From the NCBI GenBank assembly GCA_037951165.1, contig JBBDHG010000024.1:8850501-8914500 (forward strand): a stretch of DNA of 64,000 bases, written 5' to 3'. Positions within the stretch are counted from its first letter, which is position 1, and every line of letters starts with the position of its first letter. The stretch is from Lophius americanus. Taxonomy: Eukaryota > Chordata > Actinopteri > Lophiiformes > Lophiidae. The notes under the pieces were generated by a model. That model made no database searches and was not told the origin of the DNA. It was given only the letters and a program-made list of their open reading frames with translations. Shown here piece by piece: positions 45,906 to 59,070 of the stretch. The position numbers and the translations under genes were made by a program.

Positions 45906-47371
45906 TTTCATGCTGACTTAAAGTTATCAGGTGTTTAGTCTGTAATGAGAGATTACAAAAAATTCTGACCGCAGGATTTTTAATTTCAGAATGGATGTAA
46001 TGCATCCAAAAATGAATATTAAGTCATTAACCCCATTTACAAATTCTGTTCAATGCTGGGATGCTGGAAGACAACAACAACACGATTTAGGTAAGCATTA
46101 CTTAAATGATTGAGTTACTCATTTCCTTTAGTCCCTCTTGCTGCCTCTATTGTTTTGACCATATCTCTACATTATTCCGATCATCAGCTGATCTGTCGGT
46201 TTGGATTCTCCTTCAACACTCAACAGTTGAATCAGAATCAACTGGACTAATATCAAGGTTTAAAAGATCTCAACTTCATTCAGTTAAATGTTTCTTACGT
46301 CTGCCTCTGGAAGGTGGTCAATACTTCTACCAGTCGGGATTACTCTCTAAAGCATCTGATTGGCTGATTTTATCGCACCTTGTAAAGCTTTGCCGGAGTG
46401 AGCGATCCCCGGCAGAGTTTAGTGCAAACAAACGTATCCTTATTATTATTATTATTTATCATAGCCTCTAAGCTAAAAGTGTTAGCATGCAACCCTTAAT
46501 GCAGCCCAAGCCCGAAGAACACCTCTGCAGATAGATGAGATCGCAACACGCGAATGAACACATCCCTCATTTACACGCCATCAAATTTTCATTGTGTTAG
46601 CACGCACCCTGTAACACGCACACCCTCCCACCCCCCACTTCTTTCTTTTTCTTCTTCTGTTTTTTTTTTACATTTTAAACACATCTTCATCTCATCCAGT
46701 TGTTGAGGAGAATGCTGCAGTACCATTCATCCGGAAGAAGAAAAAAAAAATCAGTAATTGACCGATCACAGTGTGTATCCCATCCCCGTTTGGCAGGAAC
46801 CGCCTACTAACCCTCATGTCACTTAGTTCTGGAGCTGGATTCAAACAGAAGTAATGTGATAATCATCATGACACCAGATGCTCCACCATCTTAAATCTAC
46901 TTCCCAGGGAAGAAGGAAGCGGCAGATTTCACTTCAGTTCATGTGTCGGCTCTGATCTATCAGGTCATTATTTTCCGTGGATGGCAGAACACTAAGTTCA
47001 TAACGATATGCACACTTTTGTGTTTTATGTTTGCAAATGTTGCAGTTTACTTTTACCAACAATGTTTATTTTCATAATTGTATTTTTATAACTTCTCTCC
47101 ACCATCAGTCATTAACTTGAGGGAACGTCACAGCAGGATTGTTCGTGGTTATTTGTGTCAATCACACAAGTAAAGCAAAAACCAACAAACTTTATTTCTG
47201 CTGCTCCATCGACCAGAACCGGGGGAACCACCTCTACTTGCGGCTTTGCATTGACTTTGTTCCTAATCGTGTTATCCGAAAATTTGTATCGAGACGAGCA
47301 AGACTGGGACGAACACTTCCGTGTTTACCATCTCCTTAATTTTGACTTATTTTACATACAACATCCTATAA
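45906..47371. other. Intergenic, nothing recognised
   Basis: Unique sequence with short A and T runs and an ATT repeat at about 46,440-46,456. Confidence 0.5.
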
Positions 47372-47440
47372 AAAAACTTTATTAATCCCCAAGAGGGGAA
47401 ATGTAGTCGTTGCAGCCGCTCCAGCATACAGGTATCCTAA
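47372..47440 (+). repeat. LINE 3'-tail-like fragment
   Basis: The words actttattaatccccaagag and gggaaatgtagtcgttgcag are the standard tail of a common teleost RTE-type LINE. Only the tail is present. Confidence 0.55.
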
Positions 47441-48959
47441 AGGTGACTAAAAATGAAGACATACTATATAATAGGAGGTCTTATAGACATGTTTAGGTAA
47501 ACATCATAGATATATATACACGTATATTTACACCTACATGCATATACATGTTTGTATGTATATATACATGTACATACACCTACTTATACGCATGCATATA
47601 CCCTCAATCCAAAATGAAGGAATAAAAAAATACACATTTATGTTCAAATATAGGAGTAAAATGTATGCAAATATAAGTTAAAAAGGAAAGACTCCGATCT
47701 CTAATGGCATATATAATATTAATTACAATAGTCCAGTTAGAGATGTTAGAGATAAGAAGTAAAGAAATACCTTTACTTCTTATTTAAGTTTCATTATCTC
47801 TTTTATGTGGTAAACCCGTTAGTCAACCTATGTGATTATCTTTATACAGTGTGTTGTTTTTTTTCTAACAATCTAAAATGTTAACTAACTAACTTCTTCA
47901 AGACATTTTATTTCAAGCTAAAATAACAATCCTATCAGTAATTTTAAAATAATCTCTTAACTGCTAACTATTGTCATTCTGCAAACTGTAATGAATAAAT
48001 AATTGAGTCAGTTTTTACTTTTGGTCATCCAAATAAACTTTTTGGAGGTAAATTTCTTTTAGCGATGTTATAAAATCTCTATTTCTGCACAATACGATTA
48101 AAATGGTGTGAAAAAAAAACGACCCAGGTTGCATGAAACCATCATACTCATTAAAACATAAATAAATAAATACAAAATGGAAATAAATAATTGCAAATAA
48201 AGAAACAAGTAAAAAATGAATATAAAAAAACAAAACGTACGCAATTCTTATCTTAAGCTTATTAACTTTTCTTGCAGGGAGAAATTCAACTTATTGCGAC
48301 TGTGTTAGAAACGACGTGTTTGTTTGAGTCGCAATTAAGTCATTCAAATAAGTCATCCGGCTGATAATCAACGTCTGGTTATGGAGCTAAATCCAGCCGT
48401 TTCACCTCTTTCCACTGCAGGTCCATAAAAAAGATTTGACCTGCAAACTGAGAGAACCCAGTGTTTAATAATGTGGTTTAACAAGAAACCAACAGACCTC
48501 TCTTTGGAATAAAGAAATGACACAATGTCCCAGAGGAGTCGCTAAGGAAGCGACATAAATCTCCCCGTCGTCAGTCTGTGAAGGCTAGACCTTTAGGTTA
48601 AGATAAGAGACCATGTTAGTGGTTATTAAGTGAAAGTTTCCAATCGATAGCCAGAGAGACGTAATCAGGGAGGGTTTAATTGCGGAGGGGGAAGACATCT
48701 ATTCCCGTTATTGCTGCAACTGTCCAGAAAAGCTTCATTTTTTGCCCCAGAGTCTCCTTCTCACCACCTGACCCCGACTAACCTCCTGAAAGGCTCCTGT
48801 TGGAGCCGCGCAGGGGTGTCAGACGCTCCGTGATATCACTCCTCTCTTACTTTGTGACATTTTTACGACTCATCCTTAATGCTGCCGCGCATTACCGAAG
48901 TCCAGTCACTGTAGGAATATTTAAAATGAAAGGGTTTCAGTCTGAGTTCTCGTCATTAT
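47441..48959. other. AT-rich intergenic sequence
   Basis: Includes a TATA/TACA-rich patch (47,508-47,585). No gene or other repeat seen. Confidence 0.5.
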
Positions 48960-49890
48960 CAGCCTGTATGTGACAACATTCAGTCATTATTACCTCTCCT
49001 CTATCTCTGGCATCGCTGTGGGGGAATTTTAGCCCACTCTTCTTTACAGAGCCGTATTAGTGCCGCCCCATTGGAGGGTTTGGGAGCAAGAACTGGTCTT
49101 TTCAGGTCCAAACCACAGCATCGGATCCCGATTTTGACTTCGCCACCGTAAAACGTAAAAGAATATTCTCCCAAAAGGGTCTTCAGGGGTCATGATGCCG
49201 TTTAAACCCAGTGTCTCTACAATTGTGGATCCATGAACATTGACCTTTCTATTGAGTGTAGAGAGCATGCAGCTTCCTGAATCTTTTCATTTGATGGCTG
49301 AGATCTCCTGAATGAGCCTTCAGCTCAAGCTTTTGAAGACGTTTTGGAAGTTCCTGCAATTGCGCGCAAGTTCCCTCGTGTTCCAAGTCTTCTCTGTTTG
49401 TAGTTAATGCCGGTCACAGTCAATCTGTGGGGTCCCAGGACCTTTGGAACAGCACTGTGACCCTTCTCAAACTTAAGTATTTCAATCATCTTCTTCTTCC
49501 TTATTTTCTCCAAGAATGTTTTTTTTTTGATTTTGTACTACTGAGACCTATTTTTTTTAATGCCCGTTGCAAAAAAGCCCCTTCTATCTCCATGCGGGGG
49601 GATTTCCGTACGGAGGCCGCCATGTTTGGACATACGGAGAAGGAATGCACGTTTTAAGTTTTGTGTTCTGACAAATGAAGGATCATACTTGAGGACTCAC
49701 CGCCGAAGTAGAGGGACAGAGTGACCCCCCCCCCACCATGCCACCAGATGCCACCAAATCTAACTGGTATGACTGGTAGTGATTGGGTCTGGGTGGGCCT
49801 GGTCCAGCTGGAACCAGTTGTCAATGCAGTCCGTGAGTTCTACTTGGATTGAGTTTAGTTTTCGTGGGGGGCAAATACTTTTTCACAAAG
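48960..49890 (-). mobile_element. Tc1-like transposon remnant, minus strand
   Basis: Reverse-complemented, 49,020-49,090 aligns with 13,005-13,060 of the intronic copy, and 49,210-49,330 aligns with 12,430-12,520. The end gggggcaaatactttttcac (49,867-49,886) is a typical Tc1-family terminus. Much of the central transposase region is deleted. Confidence 0.7.
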
Positions 49891-50329
49891 TCTCACTTGG
49901 TATTCCATAAAATTTTTACTTCAACAAACACAATTATCATCATTCACATTATATAACTTGTACTTTGTGTTTACTTATTTTGTCTCATGTCAAAAGAAAA
50001 ATGATGAAGAAGTTTTAGGAGTCTTGGATCTACTCAGTTATTTAGATGCTTCCTTATTTTTTGCATATTTAAAAAGAAGCCCTTGGCTGCGTTTGTATTC
50101 ACACTAAACACCAGCAGACAATGGGGACATAGTCAAATAGTCAAAAGAGTGAATCACATGAGCATGAAGGAGGAGTTTTTTGCATGTGGGAAAAAAAAGA
50201 AAACTTATGAATACAGCTCCATTCTTTTTTTTTTTTTTATATGAATTCTCTAAAGCATTAACCTTTAAAAAGTAGATTTACATCTGCATTTGTCAACCTC
50301 CCCGGCGTAAACCTGGCAATAAACACCTT
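49891..50329. other. Intergenic, nothing recognised
   Basis: AT-rich unique sequence with a T run near 50,226. Confidence 0.5.
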
Positions 50330-52170
50330 AGAGACTCCAAACATCTCCCATGACCTCAGAAAATATTTGCCTGTAGTTATATATCAGCCCTCAATTACCA
50401 CTCGTAAAATGAGTCACTGAGTAGAGCAGCTGGGCTTTTGTCCGGCGCATCGGCAAAATAAAATAAAGTACCGTGATGAAGAAGAAGCCGAAAGGATTTT
50501 TTTCAGAACAATTTTCCGTCATGAATCATTTGATAATTTATTGTAGCCGCAGCTCCACTCAATAAGGGGCTTAAACATAAGGGATTCGGCGTTACCGATA
50601 AATTGGATCCTCACAAAGAAAATTAGGCGCATTATTCAGTGCAGCGGTTGTCTCCCCTCCTATTTAAAGGCTTGATCGTGATGAGCATCCGTTTCAACGC
50701 CGATCCCGCTGCTGGTTCTGCAGCAGCCTGTCCATTTGTGGCTCCATGTGCTGCTTGATCACCGAAATCCAAAGGCGACTCATTGCGGGGGGAATTGCAC
50801 GCCATGAAATGATGATGATGATGATGTGAATGGATGGCTGATGCCGTGTCAAATCCAGTGGATGTCAGTAAATTGGAACATATGTTACTTAAACTACAAC
50901 ATCATGATAATTCTCCTCCAAGATGGATCATAAAACTGGAATTTATTAGGCTAAATCTAAGGCGATGATAGCGTAGATAATTTTTAATGGAAGGTTAATG
51001 CGGGAATCAAAAGATAAAAATGGAGCCTTTGGCCTTGTATCAGCTGGATCCTATGGCGCCGTAGGAAATGTGTACAATTTTTATGCGCCGCGGGGTTTTC
51101 CTTTTTCATTACGTTTTATAGCTTAAAGCATAAAAATATACAGAACGTTTTCATGGCTAATAAAATCCCAGATCTTTCCAGGGTTAGCCGACACAGTGTA
51201 AAAAGGAAAGTCCAGCTCAGGCGAAGCCTCCTGCACAAATATTCCCACCAACACGAGGCGTGTGTTCAGCCGCTCGCCATCCTCACCTCCTCCCAGCGGT
51301 GGGAGGGAGGGGGGGGGGCCACGACACAAACAAACGCACTTTTAAAATAGGCCACATTGGAGAAAACATGACTTTTCACTATTCTAATAAATGGGAGCCT
51401 GTCTGTTTATTATTAATGACATCCCAGAACACTTTTCAGATTTGGTTGGTGTTACGCTTTGCGAGTAATTTATATTCTTGCCAGCCTGCGAGCCCGCGCC
51501 GCTATGCTTACTGTCTTTTTACTGTCAGCGGTGTGTAGTAGTTCCATGCAATTTTAATGTTTACCGGGTCAGATCTGACCTTCTTAATCCTCCTGGTTAT
51601 TAATATGGTAAAGCAAACACAGAGGAACAATTAATCAAAAACACCTCTTTCCTATTCCCGTTCTCACCTTTCATACATATTCATTATATTCAGCTGTCTT
51701 TGGGCTGAGGAGTGAATTAACATGTAGGCAGCAGAAACGAGTCGAAAAAGCAGAGCGCCGCCGCCGCCGCCGCCGCCGCCCCGGCAGCGTGAGGTGCTTC
51801 CCCAGGATTAGCCTCAGCAGGCTGAGTGGCAGGAACTTGAGCATGACAGAGCACTGATACACTTTCCTGTCCAGACAATTATCTGTGGCCTACTTTTAAA
51901 GCTAATTCTACACGGGCCCCCCCAGGTCGTGTGCGAGGCATCCTGGTGGGGTTGCAGCAGTAGACGGTGTCAGTCACACGAGGACCAGACTGGCCCCCGA
52001 GCGAAGCTCCGCGGGTCCCTGCTCAGAGGGAGGGGGCGCCCAGATGATTGAAATAGAAGTTGAGATGTAGGACACATAAATAAAGAGATTTTGCCTGGGA
52101 ATAGGAATACACACTCCTTAGATTTACATAATACACACACCGCCGTCACTGCTAGCAGCCTCTGCATTAA
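50330..52170. other. Candidate conserved non-coding cluster
   Basis: Unique sequence with words such as tcatgaatcatttgataatt (50,519) and agaaaattaggcgcattatt (50,617), which hold TGAT/TAAT cores used by homeodomain and TALE factors. A (GCC)n run at 51,757-51,782 is inside. No coding frame was accepted. Confidence 0.35.
51757..51782. repeat. (GCC)n microsatellite
   Basis: About eight GCC units. Confidence 0.9.
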
Positions 52171-54296
52171 AAAAAAAAAAATACAAGAGGCTTTGTTTTC
52201 AGGAAATTAGTTTCATCCTTAGGTCTCAGAAATATTATGAAATTGTATGAAAAGATATTATAATATTATAAAAATTATGTTTTTGCATTAGAATCTCATT
52301 GAGAAAATACGTTTAACTTTGTCTTAATTAGATCGTTCAGCTTATATTGAGCTTTATTTGACCAAAAGGCTTTCACAATATCCGTGTAGATAGAAAATAT
52401 TGATTTCCATATTTTAAGCGTGAGAATATTTTCACAACACGACGCTGAGAATCTTATGAAAAAAACACAAGATTATGAAATTTAAGTTGATCTGCCGCTT
52501 CACATTTCACATTATTTTGATTAAGAGAAATACCTGGTCTGTGATGCAAAATACCCTTTACTGCAAAGAAGGCAAAGATCTTAAATAAAATAAAAACTTC
52601 AAATTCTCTTATATTGTGGGGGAAAAAAAAAAAATCTGTAAATAAGTTTAAACAATTTCAGCCATAATAGCCCTTAAAGTTGTCTTTATTATGTTCAATG
52701 GAAACTTGGGTGTTTAAGATAATTATTTTACACTCTCGACTCAGTTCACATTAAGATGTTATAATTAAATCTAGAGTTAATAATAAATAAAAACAGCTAG
52801 AAAAAACGAAAGAAAAACAAAAAGATTAAATGAGACACAATTTCATCTAACGGCCATAACTTTTCTGTTACACCTTCTGCAGGACGGCTGGGGGGACTGG
52901 AACCCTTCTCACCTGACACTGTGTGAGGTCCTGAGGTGGGTGGTTGGAGCGGACCCCAAACTGCCCTTAGGCTCAAAAATGTCGTGGGGTCCTTGAGCAA
53001 CCCCAATTTGCCCCACGGGGACTCCTACTGCTCCTCGAGGGTTGTTTTAAACAGAGCATACGTATATGTGCCAATCATGATCATAATACTAATCATAATG
53101 ATAAAAATATACACTTTTATTTAAGAGAAACATGTAAAAAGAGACCTTTAGATTGAGTAAGATTAAATCTGCCAAACTTTCTCTGCTAGAATTCTTTAAA
53201 ACCTGCGAACTTCCAACCACCGAAAGACTGAAAATAAACAAAACTCCCAAAAAATGATCCAACGTTGGGCTTATTAAGTGCAACGGAAACTCAAAAATGA
53301 GTGTTTAAGTCTCTTGATTGAACTGGATTTAGGAATCAGTTTCAATTTCTACAACCATCAATCCATTTTCTGTAATTGCCCACCCTGTGCAGGTTTACGG
53401 GGGGCGGAAATCTGACTCACTCCAGGTGGATTTGAACTTTCTGAGAGGGCTCCTTTCCCAGAACTCTGCTTTCCAAAGCTACAAGTGAGATTTAGATTAA
53501 GGTATATATTCTTAAAGTAAGTTCAATCAAGAGACTAAAATACTATTTTTAAGCAAATCTATCTTAAAATAAAACAAGTTTCATTTCTTGTTATAAACTA
53601 GTAATAAATACAACTTCTTTAAATCCATTTTTGTCCAGTTTAAAAAACAAGTACTGGTTTTAACATCTAGATTTTTATGCCTGTCTGAAGGATTTTTTCC
53701 CAGCCAAAGTTTTCTGACCCCCTTAGAAGATTTTTTTTACTCAATATAAGAAAATATTATCATATTGAAAAATATTTGGTTTCTTTCTAGTGTAGCTGTT
53801 TTTTGCAGTGTAGACCAGATGGTGGATCTCTTCATAGTAAATCTGTTAAATGTGACGCCGCTCCTGTTGGTAGTGAATAAAAATAGGTGAAAACATCAAG
53901 ATTTTTTACTGCTCTACTGGTGGTCCTACAAAGGAAAACAAGCTTGATCCTCTGCTGGGATGTTTCCTGAAACATTGTTTTTCCACGTTTCTGGTTAAAT
54001 CTGCTCTATGCCTGATTAATACCAACTGAGATATCAGATTTATTTACGAGATTAACTTCCTAAACGCAAAACGTGCTTGACAAGGTTTCTGTCAGGATAA
54101 AAAAAAAAAGAGACACACATGTTATCTTAGAAATAAAACATCACATTTACTTAACTTTGTCACTTCAAGCGGTCCCACAGAGGTATACATGGAATAGGAA
54201 AAAGATTAGCAGATAAAACAAATGTTACCAAAACATCTTCATTAAATGCTAAATCATACATTTACGATGAATTGAATAAAAATCTATCGGAAATAA
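52171..54296. other. AT-rich intergenic sequence
   Basis: No gene. A short L2-tail-like word caatccattttctgtaattg (53,359) followed by gtgcaggtttacgggg suggests a very small LINE scrap. Confidence 0.5.
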
Positions 54297-54830
54297 TTAT
54301 GTTGCATGTACTAAACAAGGTTATGTTGGATCTACTAAACTCAGTCATGTAATTTTTACCATTACATTAATGTAATTAAACCCCCATCTTTTAATTGTCA
54401 AAGATTCAACCATTAAGTTTTTTCATCAGAACAAAGACACTTAATGCTAAAAACTACTTACATGTGTCATTTAAAAAACACAACTATGTTGCATTTACTA
54501 AACATGGTTATGTTGGATCTACTAAACTCAGTCATTTAATTTTTACCATTACATTAATGCAACTAAAGCTTGAAGTTTTAATTGTCATAACTACTTACAT
54601 GTGTCTTTTAAAAAACACAACTGTGTTGCATTTACTATACACGGTTATTTTGAATATACTAAACATGGTCATGTAGTCAAAAAAACTTTTACCATTACAT
54701 TAATGTAATCAAACCCCCATCTTTTAATTGTCAAAGATGCAACTATTAAGTTTTTTCAACAGAAAACAGGGACTGCGTGTAAAAAAACACTTATATAAAA
54801 CACAGTTATGTTGACTTTACTAAACACAAA
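54297..54830. repeat. AT-rich tandem repeat with long units
   Basis: The word gttgcat(t/g)tactaaaca recurs near 54,301, 54,488 and 54,625, and a fourth partial copy is near 54,806. The spacing is 187 then 137 bp, the second unit lacking about 50 bp. Shared words include gttatgttggatctactaaa and ttttaccattacattaatg. Confidence 0.85.
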
Positions 54831-55800
54831 TATGTAACTCTGTATGATGACGAAACCATTAAAATATCTTTCGAATTCTTACGAATGTGTTTCAAACAAC
54901 ACCCATGTCCTAATTCTACGAGTGTGTCTCTGAAGGATACTTTTTCTTACTTTCTTTTTTTTTTGCAGTGAAGGCTTTTGGAATCATTTGATGACGGATG
55001 GAGCGGCAGGATTGGAGTGATTCATATCAGCTTGGTAAATATTAGCGTTGGGAGCATATAGATATACTGTTTATATTTCATTGCTGCAGCATCTGCTCTC
55101 AGTTTTTCTCACTGTTTGTGCTGGATCTCCTTCTAAGCAGGAAGGCCCGGATTCTCTCTGGCTGGCGGGGCGATGGTGACCTCTAAGGAGGGCGACAGAA
55201 GACAATGGGAGCGTGGATGAAAGGGCATCGCAGAGCGGCCGCGTCCACGGGTGGGGGAACAGGGAGGATGGGAAGCAGATGGCAGTGGCTCCGTCCCATC
55301 AGCACAACAGAAGGGGGACTCTAGATGGCCACGGGCCCCCCTCACATTAACAGCACTCAGGGAGACGCCTTATCATCCCGCCGGTGTGATACGTTTTTAA
55401 CAACATCCATCCCCCTCCTCAACGCCTAATCACACGATACTGGCCATGCTGAATCAATCATCTGGGTAGTTACAGTGTTACGTGAGAGCCGGGGCTGGAT
55501 CCAATCGCAGTTTGCCTAAAAGTGGGATCTGGACGAGGAAATTTATTCCTCAAAATGAGACTGAATAAAATCAGGCTTAAGATGACGGGGCGCGACCTGC
55601 CTGACGTGGTCGACTATGAATGAGGCTTCGGCGTCGCTGAGCAGCTTGTCTGGGAGATAACCTTCAGCATCCTCCCATCCCTCCCCTCTTCTCACAGTGT
55701 GAACACCGTGTACTGAATAGGTGCTAATTAAGCTGAATATAAAGAAGATTCCATACAGCAGCCGCTGCAGAAACACGCACGCCTAAAACACACGTCTAAA
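54831..55800. other. Candidate conserved non-coding region
   Basis: Unique sequence, particularly 55,000-55,770, with no coding frame accepted. Confidence 0.3.
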
Positions 55801-55904
55801 ATAACGTTTGTATACTACGTGGTCGTCGCTGCGTAATGTGTTAACTTCGCCAGTGTACCGTTGTCTGAAAATGAAAACTCCCACAGTGGACTCAGCGGAA
55901 ACAT

Positions 55905-56255
55905 TTGTCACATCCTTTTCAAAAATGTTTTTTCACTTTTTAATAAAATATAAGTTTTGGACTAAATCCAACCAACGGTTAGGAAGTTATATAATCGGAA
56001 ACAGGGTTTTTCCACAAAAAGCTCCCTCTGAGGATTTAAATATGAACTTTTAGAATAAAATATGATAGATCCAAAATAAAGATCCTCAATCTGATTCATT
56101 TGCAAAAATTTGGACTTAATTGGACCAACTGCCGAGAAATTAAAGCCCAAAAAACAGAGATTGAGATAAATCGCCCTCTTGTGGCGAAAATATGCAACTG
56201 ACCTTTCCCAAAATCAATCCAGACTTTCCCGCTCTGAAGTTTACAGTGGTACAGA
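55905..56255 (-). mobile_element. Unclassified dispersed element, copy C (minus strand)
   Basis: Reverse-complemented, 56,171-56,225 reads ctggattgattttgggaaag and gtcagttgcatattttcgcc, matching copies A and B. The later part (ccgttggttggatttagtcc) matches copy A near 41,075 (ccgttggtccgatttagtct). Confidence 0.6.
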
Positions 56256-56394
56256 AATAGAAAATGATCCTTGAAACAGTTTTGTAGTTATTGCGATGAC
56301 ACTGAGTATCGGCAGCAGTATTCGTCAATGATGACTCCTTAATGTTTTTTTTATTTTTGTATAACAGCTGCCTCCATGTTTGTCTGTGTAGCAT

Positions 56395-56640
56395 CCAGCA
56401 TCCATTTCCGGTAACTATTTATCCTGCTCATGGATGCTGGTGGGCTTGGACCAATCCCAGCTGACATTGGGCGAGAGGTACATCCTGGACAGGTTGCTGG
56501 TTCATAACAGGGGCAACATTTATTGCCCCTATGAGCAATTAAGAGTCATCAATTCACCTGTTTTTCCTGTTTTTGGATTGTGGGAAGACCTGCAGAAGCA
56601 CCATCGAAACATGGGATGAACATTCCGACTCCTCTCAGAA
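56395..56640 (+). mobile_element. L2-like LINE 3' fragment
   Basis: Contains accaatcccagctgacattg, ggcgagaggtacatcctgga, and attgtgggaagacctgcaga in the order of the fish L2-type 3' region. Decayed and non-coding. Confidence 0.7.
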
Positions 56641-57699
56641 AGGCCCCTCGTCCCAGAACCTTCTGGCCGTGAGACATCATTGCTAAAACCATGCCACCAT
56701 TCTGGACCTCACTGGGACAGAGAGGAAGAAGATATATGTCTCAACTGTAACTCTGGGAACAGTTCATAACTGCTTCTGTTCATAACAGTTCATAACCTGT
56801 GGATCTTAAAGACAAGTACATCCTTGTTTCAGCGGGAAGATTGAGTTAGGATGGTATTTTATTTTCTCATCAAAGTACAAACACTCGACAACAACACGAC
56901 TTCCGCTCTATTCCTTCAAAATAAGAGCACTTAACATAAACCCCAAAGCTGCTTGGTGACAGGAAACATAAATATACTTAGTTGTGAGGCCAAAACCGTA
57001 AAAAAAAAAGATTACATGTATGACAGGTGACAATTTTTTGATCATGACTAGCTTAACTAAATGTCTCGTCTAGTTTAAGAAAGCTTTAATTCTTGTCTTA
57101 TTGTGAAAAAAATGTATATCTTCGCTGCTAGGCGCACCGTCACAAGCTCCTCCATGTTTTGTTGTCAGAACTTCTGACGTTTTACTGGCATCTTGTGGAC
57201 GTATCTATGACAACATAAAGGACACGCGACTCTAGAAATGGGTCTGTTTTATTGATGGGTGGCATGAATCTTTGTATAAGACTCAAGAAACCAAGAATAA
57301 ATCAAATACACAGAGAGCTGTAGAGTTGTGTCTTTGACGTAAAGTGACCCCGCTAACCCGTTCACTGACTTTAAAACTTTCCACAAACTGCTGCATAATG
57401 AAAATACGAGGACCAAAAAAAAACAAAAACGTATCCTCCTGGATCAACTCAGGCACCCCTAACCTCGAGACTTTACATCAAACCCACGCAGCTCATTAAG
57501 ATATGTGTGCAATAAACACAGTGAGTATAAAACACCAACTTCATTTTGGTGCAAACATTTGCAAGTATGCTGCACAACGCGGATTTGAAAGCAGTTTACT
57601 TTTAATGTGAAAGTAATGCAAAATATCTTACCCACTAAAACCAACGAACCGGGATCTCAGCATCGATCGGACTGATCCGGATCCTTCTGTCCGTTAGGT
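56641..57699. other. Intergenic, nothing recognised
   Basis: Unique sequence without supported features. Confidence 0.5.
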
Positions 57700-58600
57700 G
57701 CAGCCACTCACTTACGGTAATGCATGTGAGCTTTTTGTCACAATTCCGAACAAATTTCTCAAGTGAAGGAGATTTTTTTCTTGAGAAATGAACGCGTGTA
57801 TGGCCACGGTAAATCAGTGGTTGCATCTAAATTGTTCATCTGAAGGCTTTTCCTCGTTCAGCATAGTTCATCACACAGGCCGGTGACAGAGCAGCAAAAA
57901 AACCAAAGAATCATGCATCTTTGCGAGTAGAAATTAATAAAAACACTATGTCAAGGAGCCAGGAAAAATGGTTTCCCCTAATGGATTCTCCACAGAAAAC
58001 AGCTTTTAGACAATCAATCTTTCCTTTGAAAGCCCAATTATTTAAGTAATTGTTCCTTACAATTGCCACAGGAATTTGTCCTCTGGACGCTGTTAAAGTA
58101 AGCATCTTTTGTCACTCGTAAAATGGCTCATACCATTTTTATTGTGCTCGTTTCATTCCTTTGCTGTAGTTCTACATTTATAAAGCTGTTCACTCTCTAT
58201 TTGTCGGAGAACACACGCGCGTGCGCGTCTGCAGGGTTTGTCCGCTGTATTATGGCATAATTGAAAGTCACACAGAGCGTGGTGTCAATCAGAGGTGGAG
58301 CTTTGTTTACAGTCAGCTGTAAACACCTGTTGACTGACATGCTGTCACTCCGCAGTATTTGGTAATGACTGCACGGCGCCGTATCTTAACGGTAGAGCGA
58401 CAGCGTGATTTAACGGTGCCATCATTCACTCAGACCTGATAACGGCAGAAAAATGTGCTCACAAATGGATGACTATTCATGAAACGCAAAAATAATTCAT
58501 CGGACATTATTTCGCACAGTTCTGGTCTTACGCGTATCACCTTATTTTTGCTAGGAGGGCGGGACTTGGGTGGAGACTGAACCCGTTTCAATCTAAAGTA
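57700..58600. other. Candidate conserved non-coding region
   Basis: Unique sequence with cores such as aagcccaattatttaagtaa (58,030). No coding frame. Confidence 0.3.
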
Positions 58601-58842
58601 AATCATTTGTTTATTACGTCAGCTGATACGTTATAATTAGTGTGCGGAAAGTCTTTGGTACTTTGTGTCCGAGCAGCAGCAAGATAAATCCCCCTCATAG
58701 CCCAAATACTGGTGGTGGCGGTGGCGGCTGATGACTCTGCTGAGACTGATGATATGATGAAGTTAGTGCAAAGATTGGACAGGGATGGCGGCCTAGACAC
58801 GTAACAACCTTGTAAATTAACTAGCGCTACAGAAAGAGTCAT

Positions 58843-59070
58843 ACACTGGTCAGCCATAACATTATGACCACAGACAGGTGAAACCGGAAAAAACATCGAT
58901 TATCTTGTAAAATCAAGGAAAAACGTTGTGTTTTTCAGATCAATTGGGTCAGACCATCTGCAGAACTGCAGGTCTTGGGAGTTGTTTACGGTCTGCAGTG
59001 GTCAGTACTTCCCAAAGTGGCCTTAATAACTGGTGATTATTTAATCTGTGGTCCACGCCAAGTGCAATTT
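58843..59070 (+). mobile_element. Second-family Tc1-like element, 5' end
   Basis: The word acactggtcagccataacat followed by tatgaccacagacaggtgaa is the terminal repeat of a widespread fish Tc1-like family. The following gggtcagaccatctgcagaa and cagtggtcagtacttcccaa match its 5' coding part after a deletion. No 3' end is present. Confidence 0.7.
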
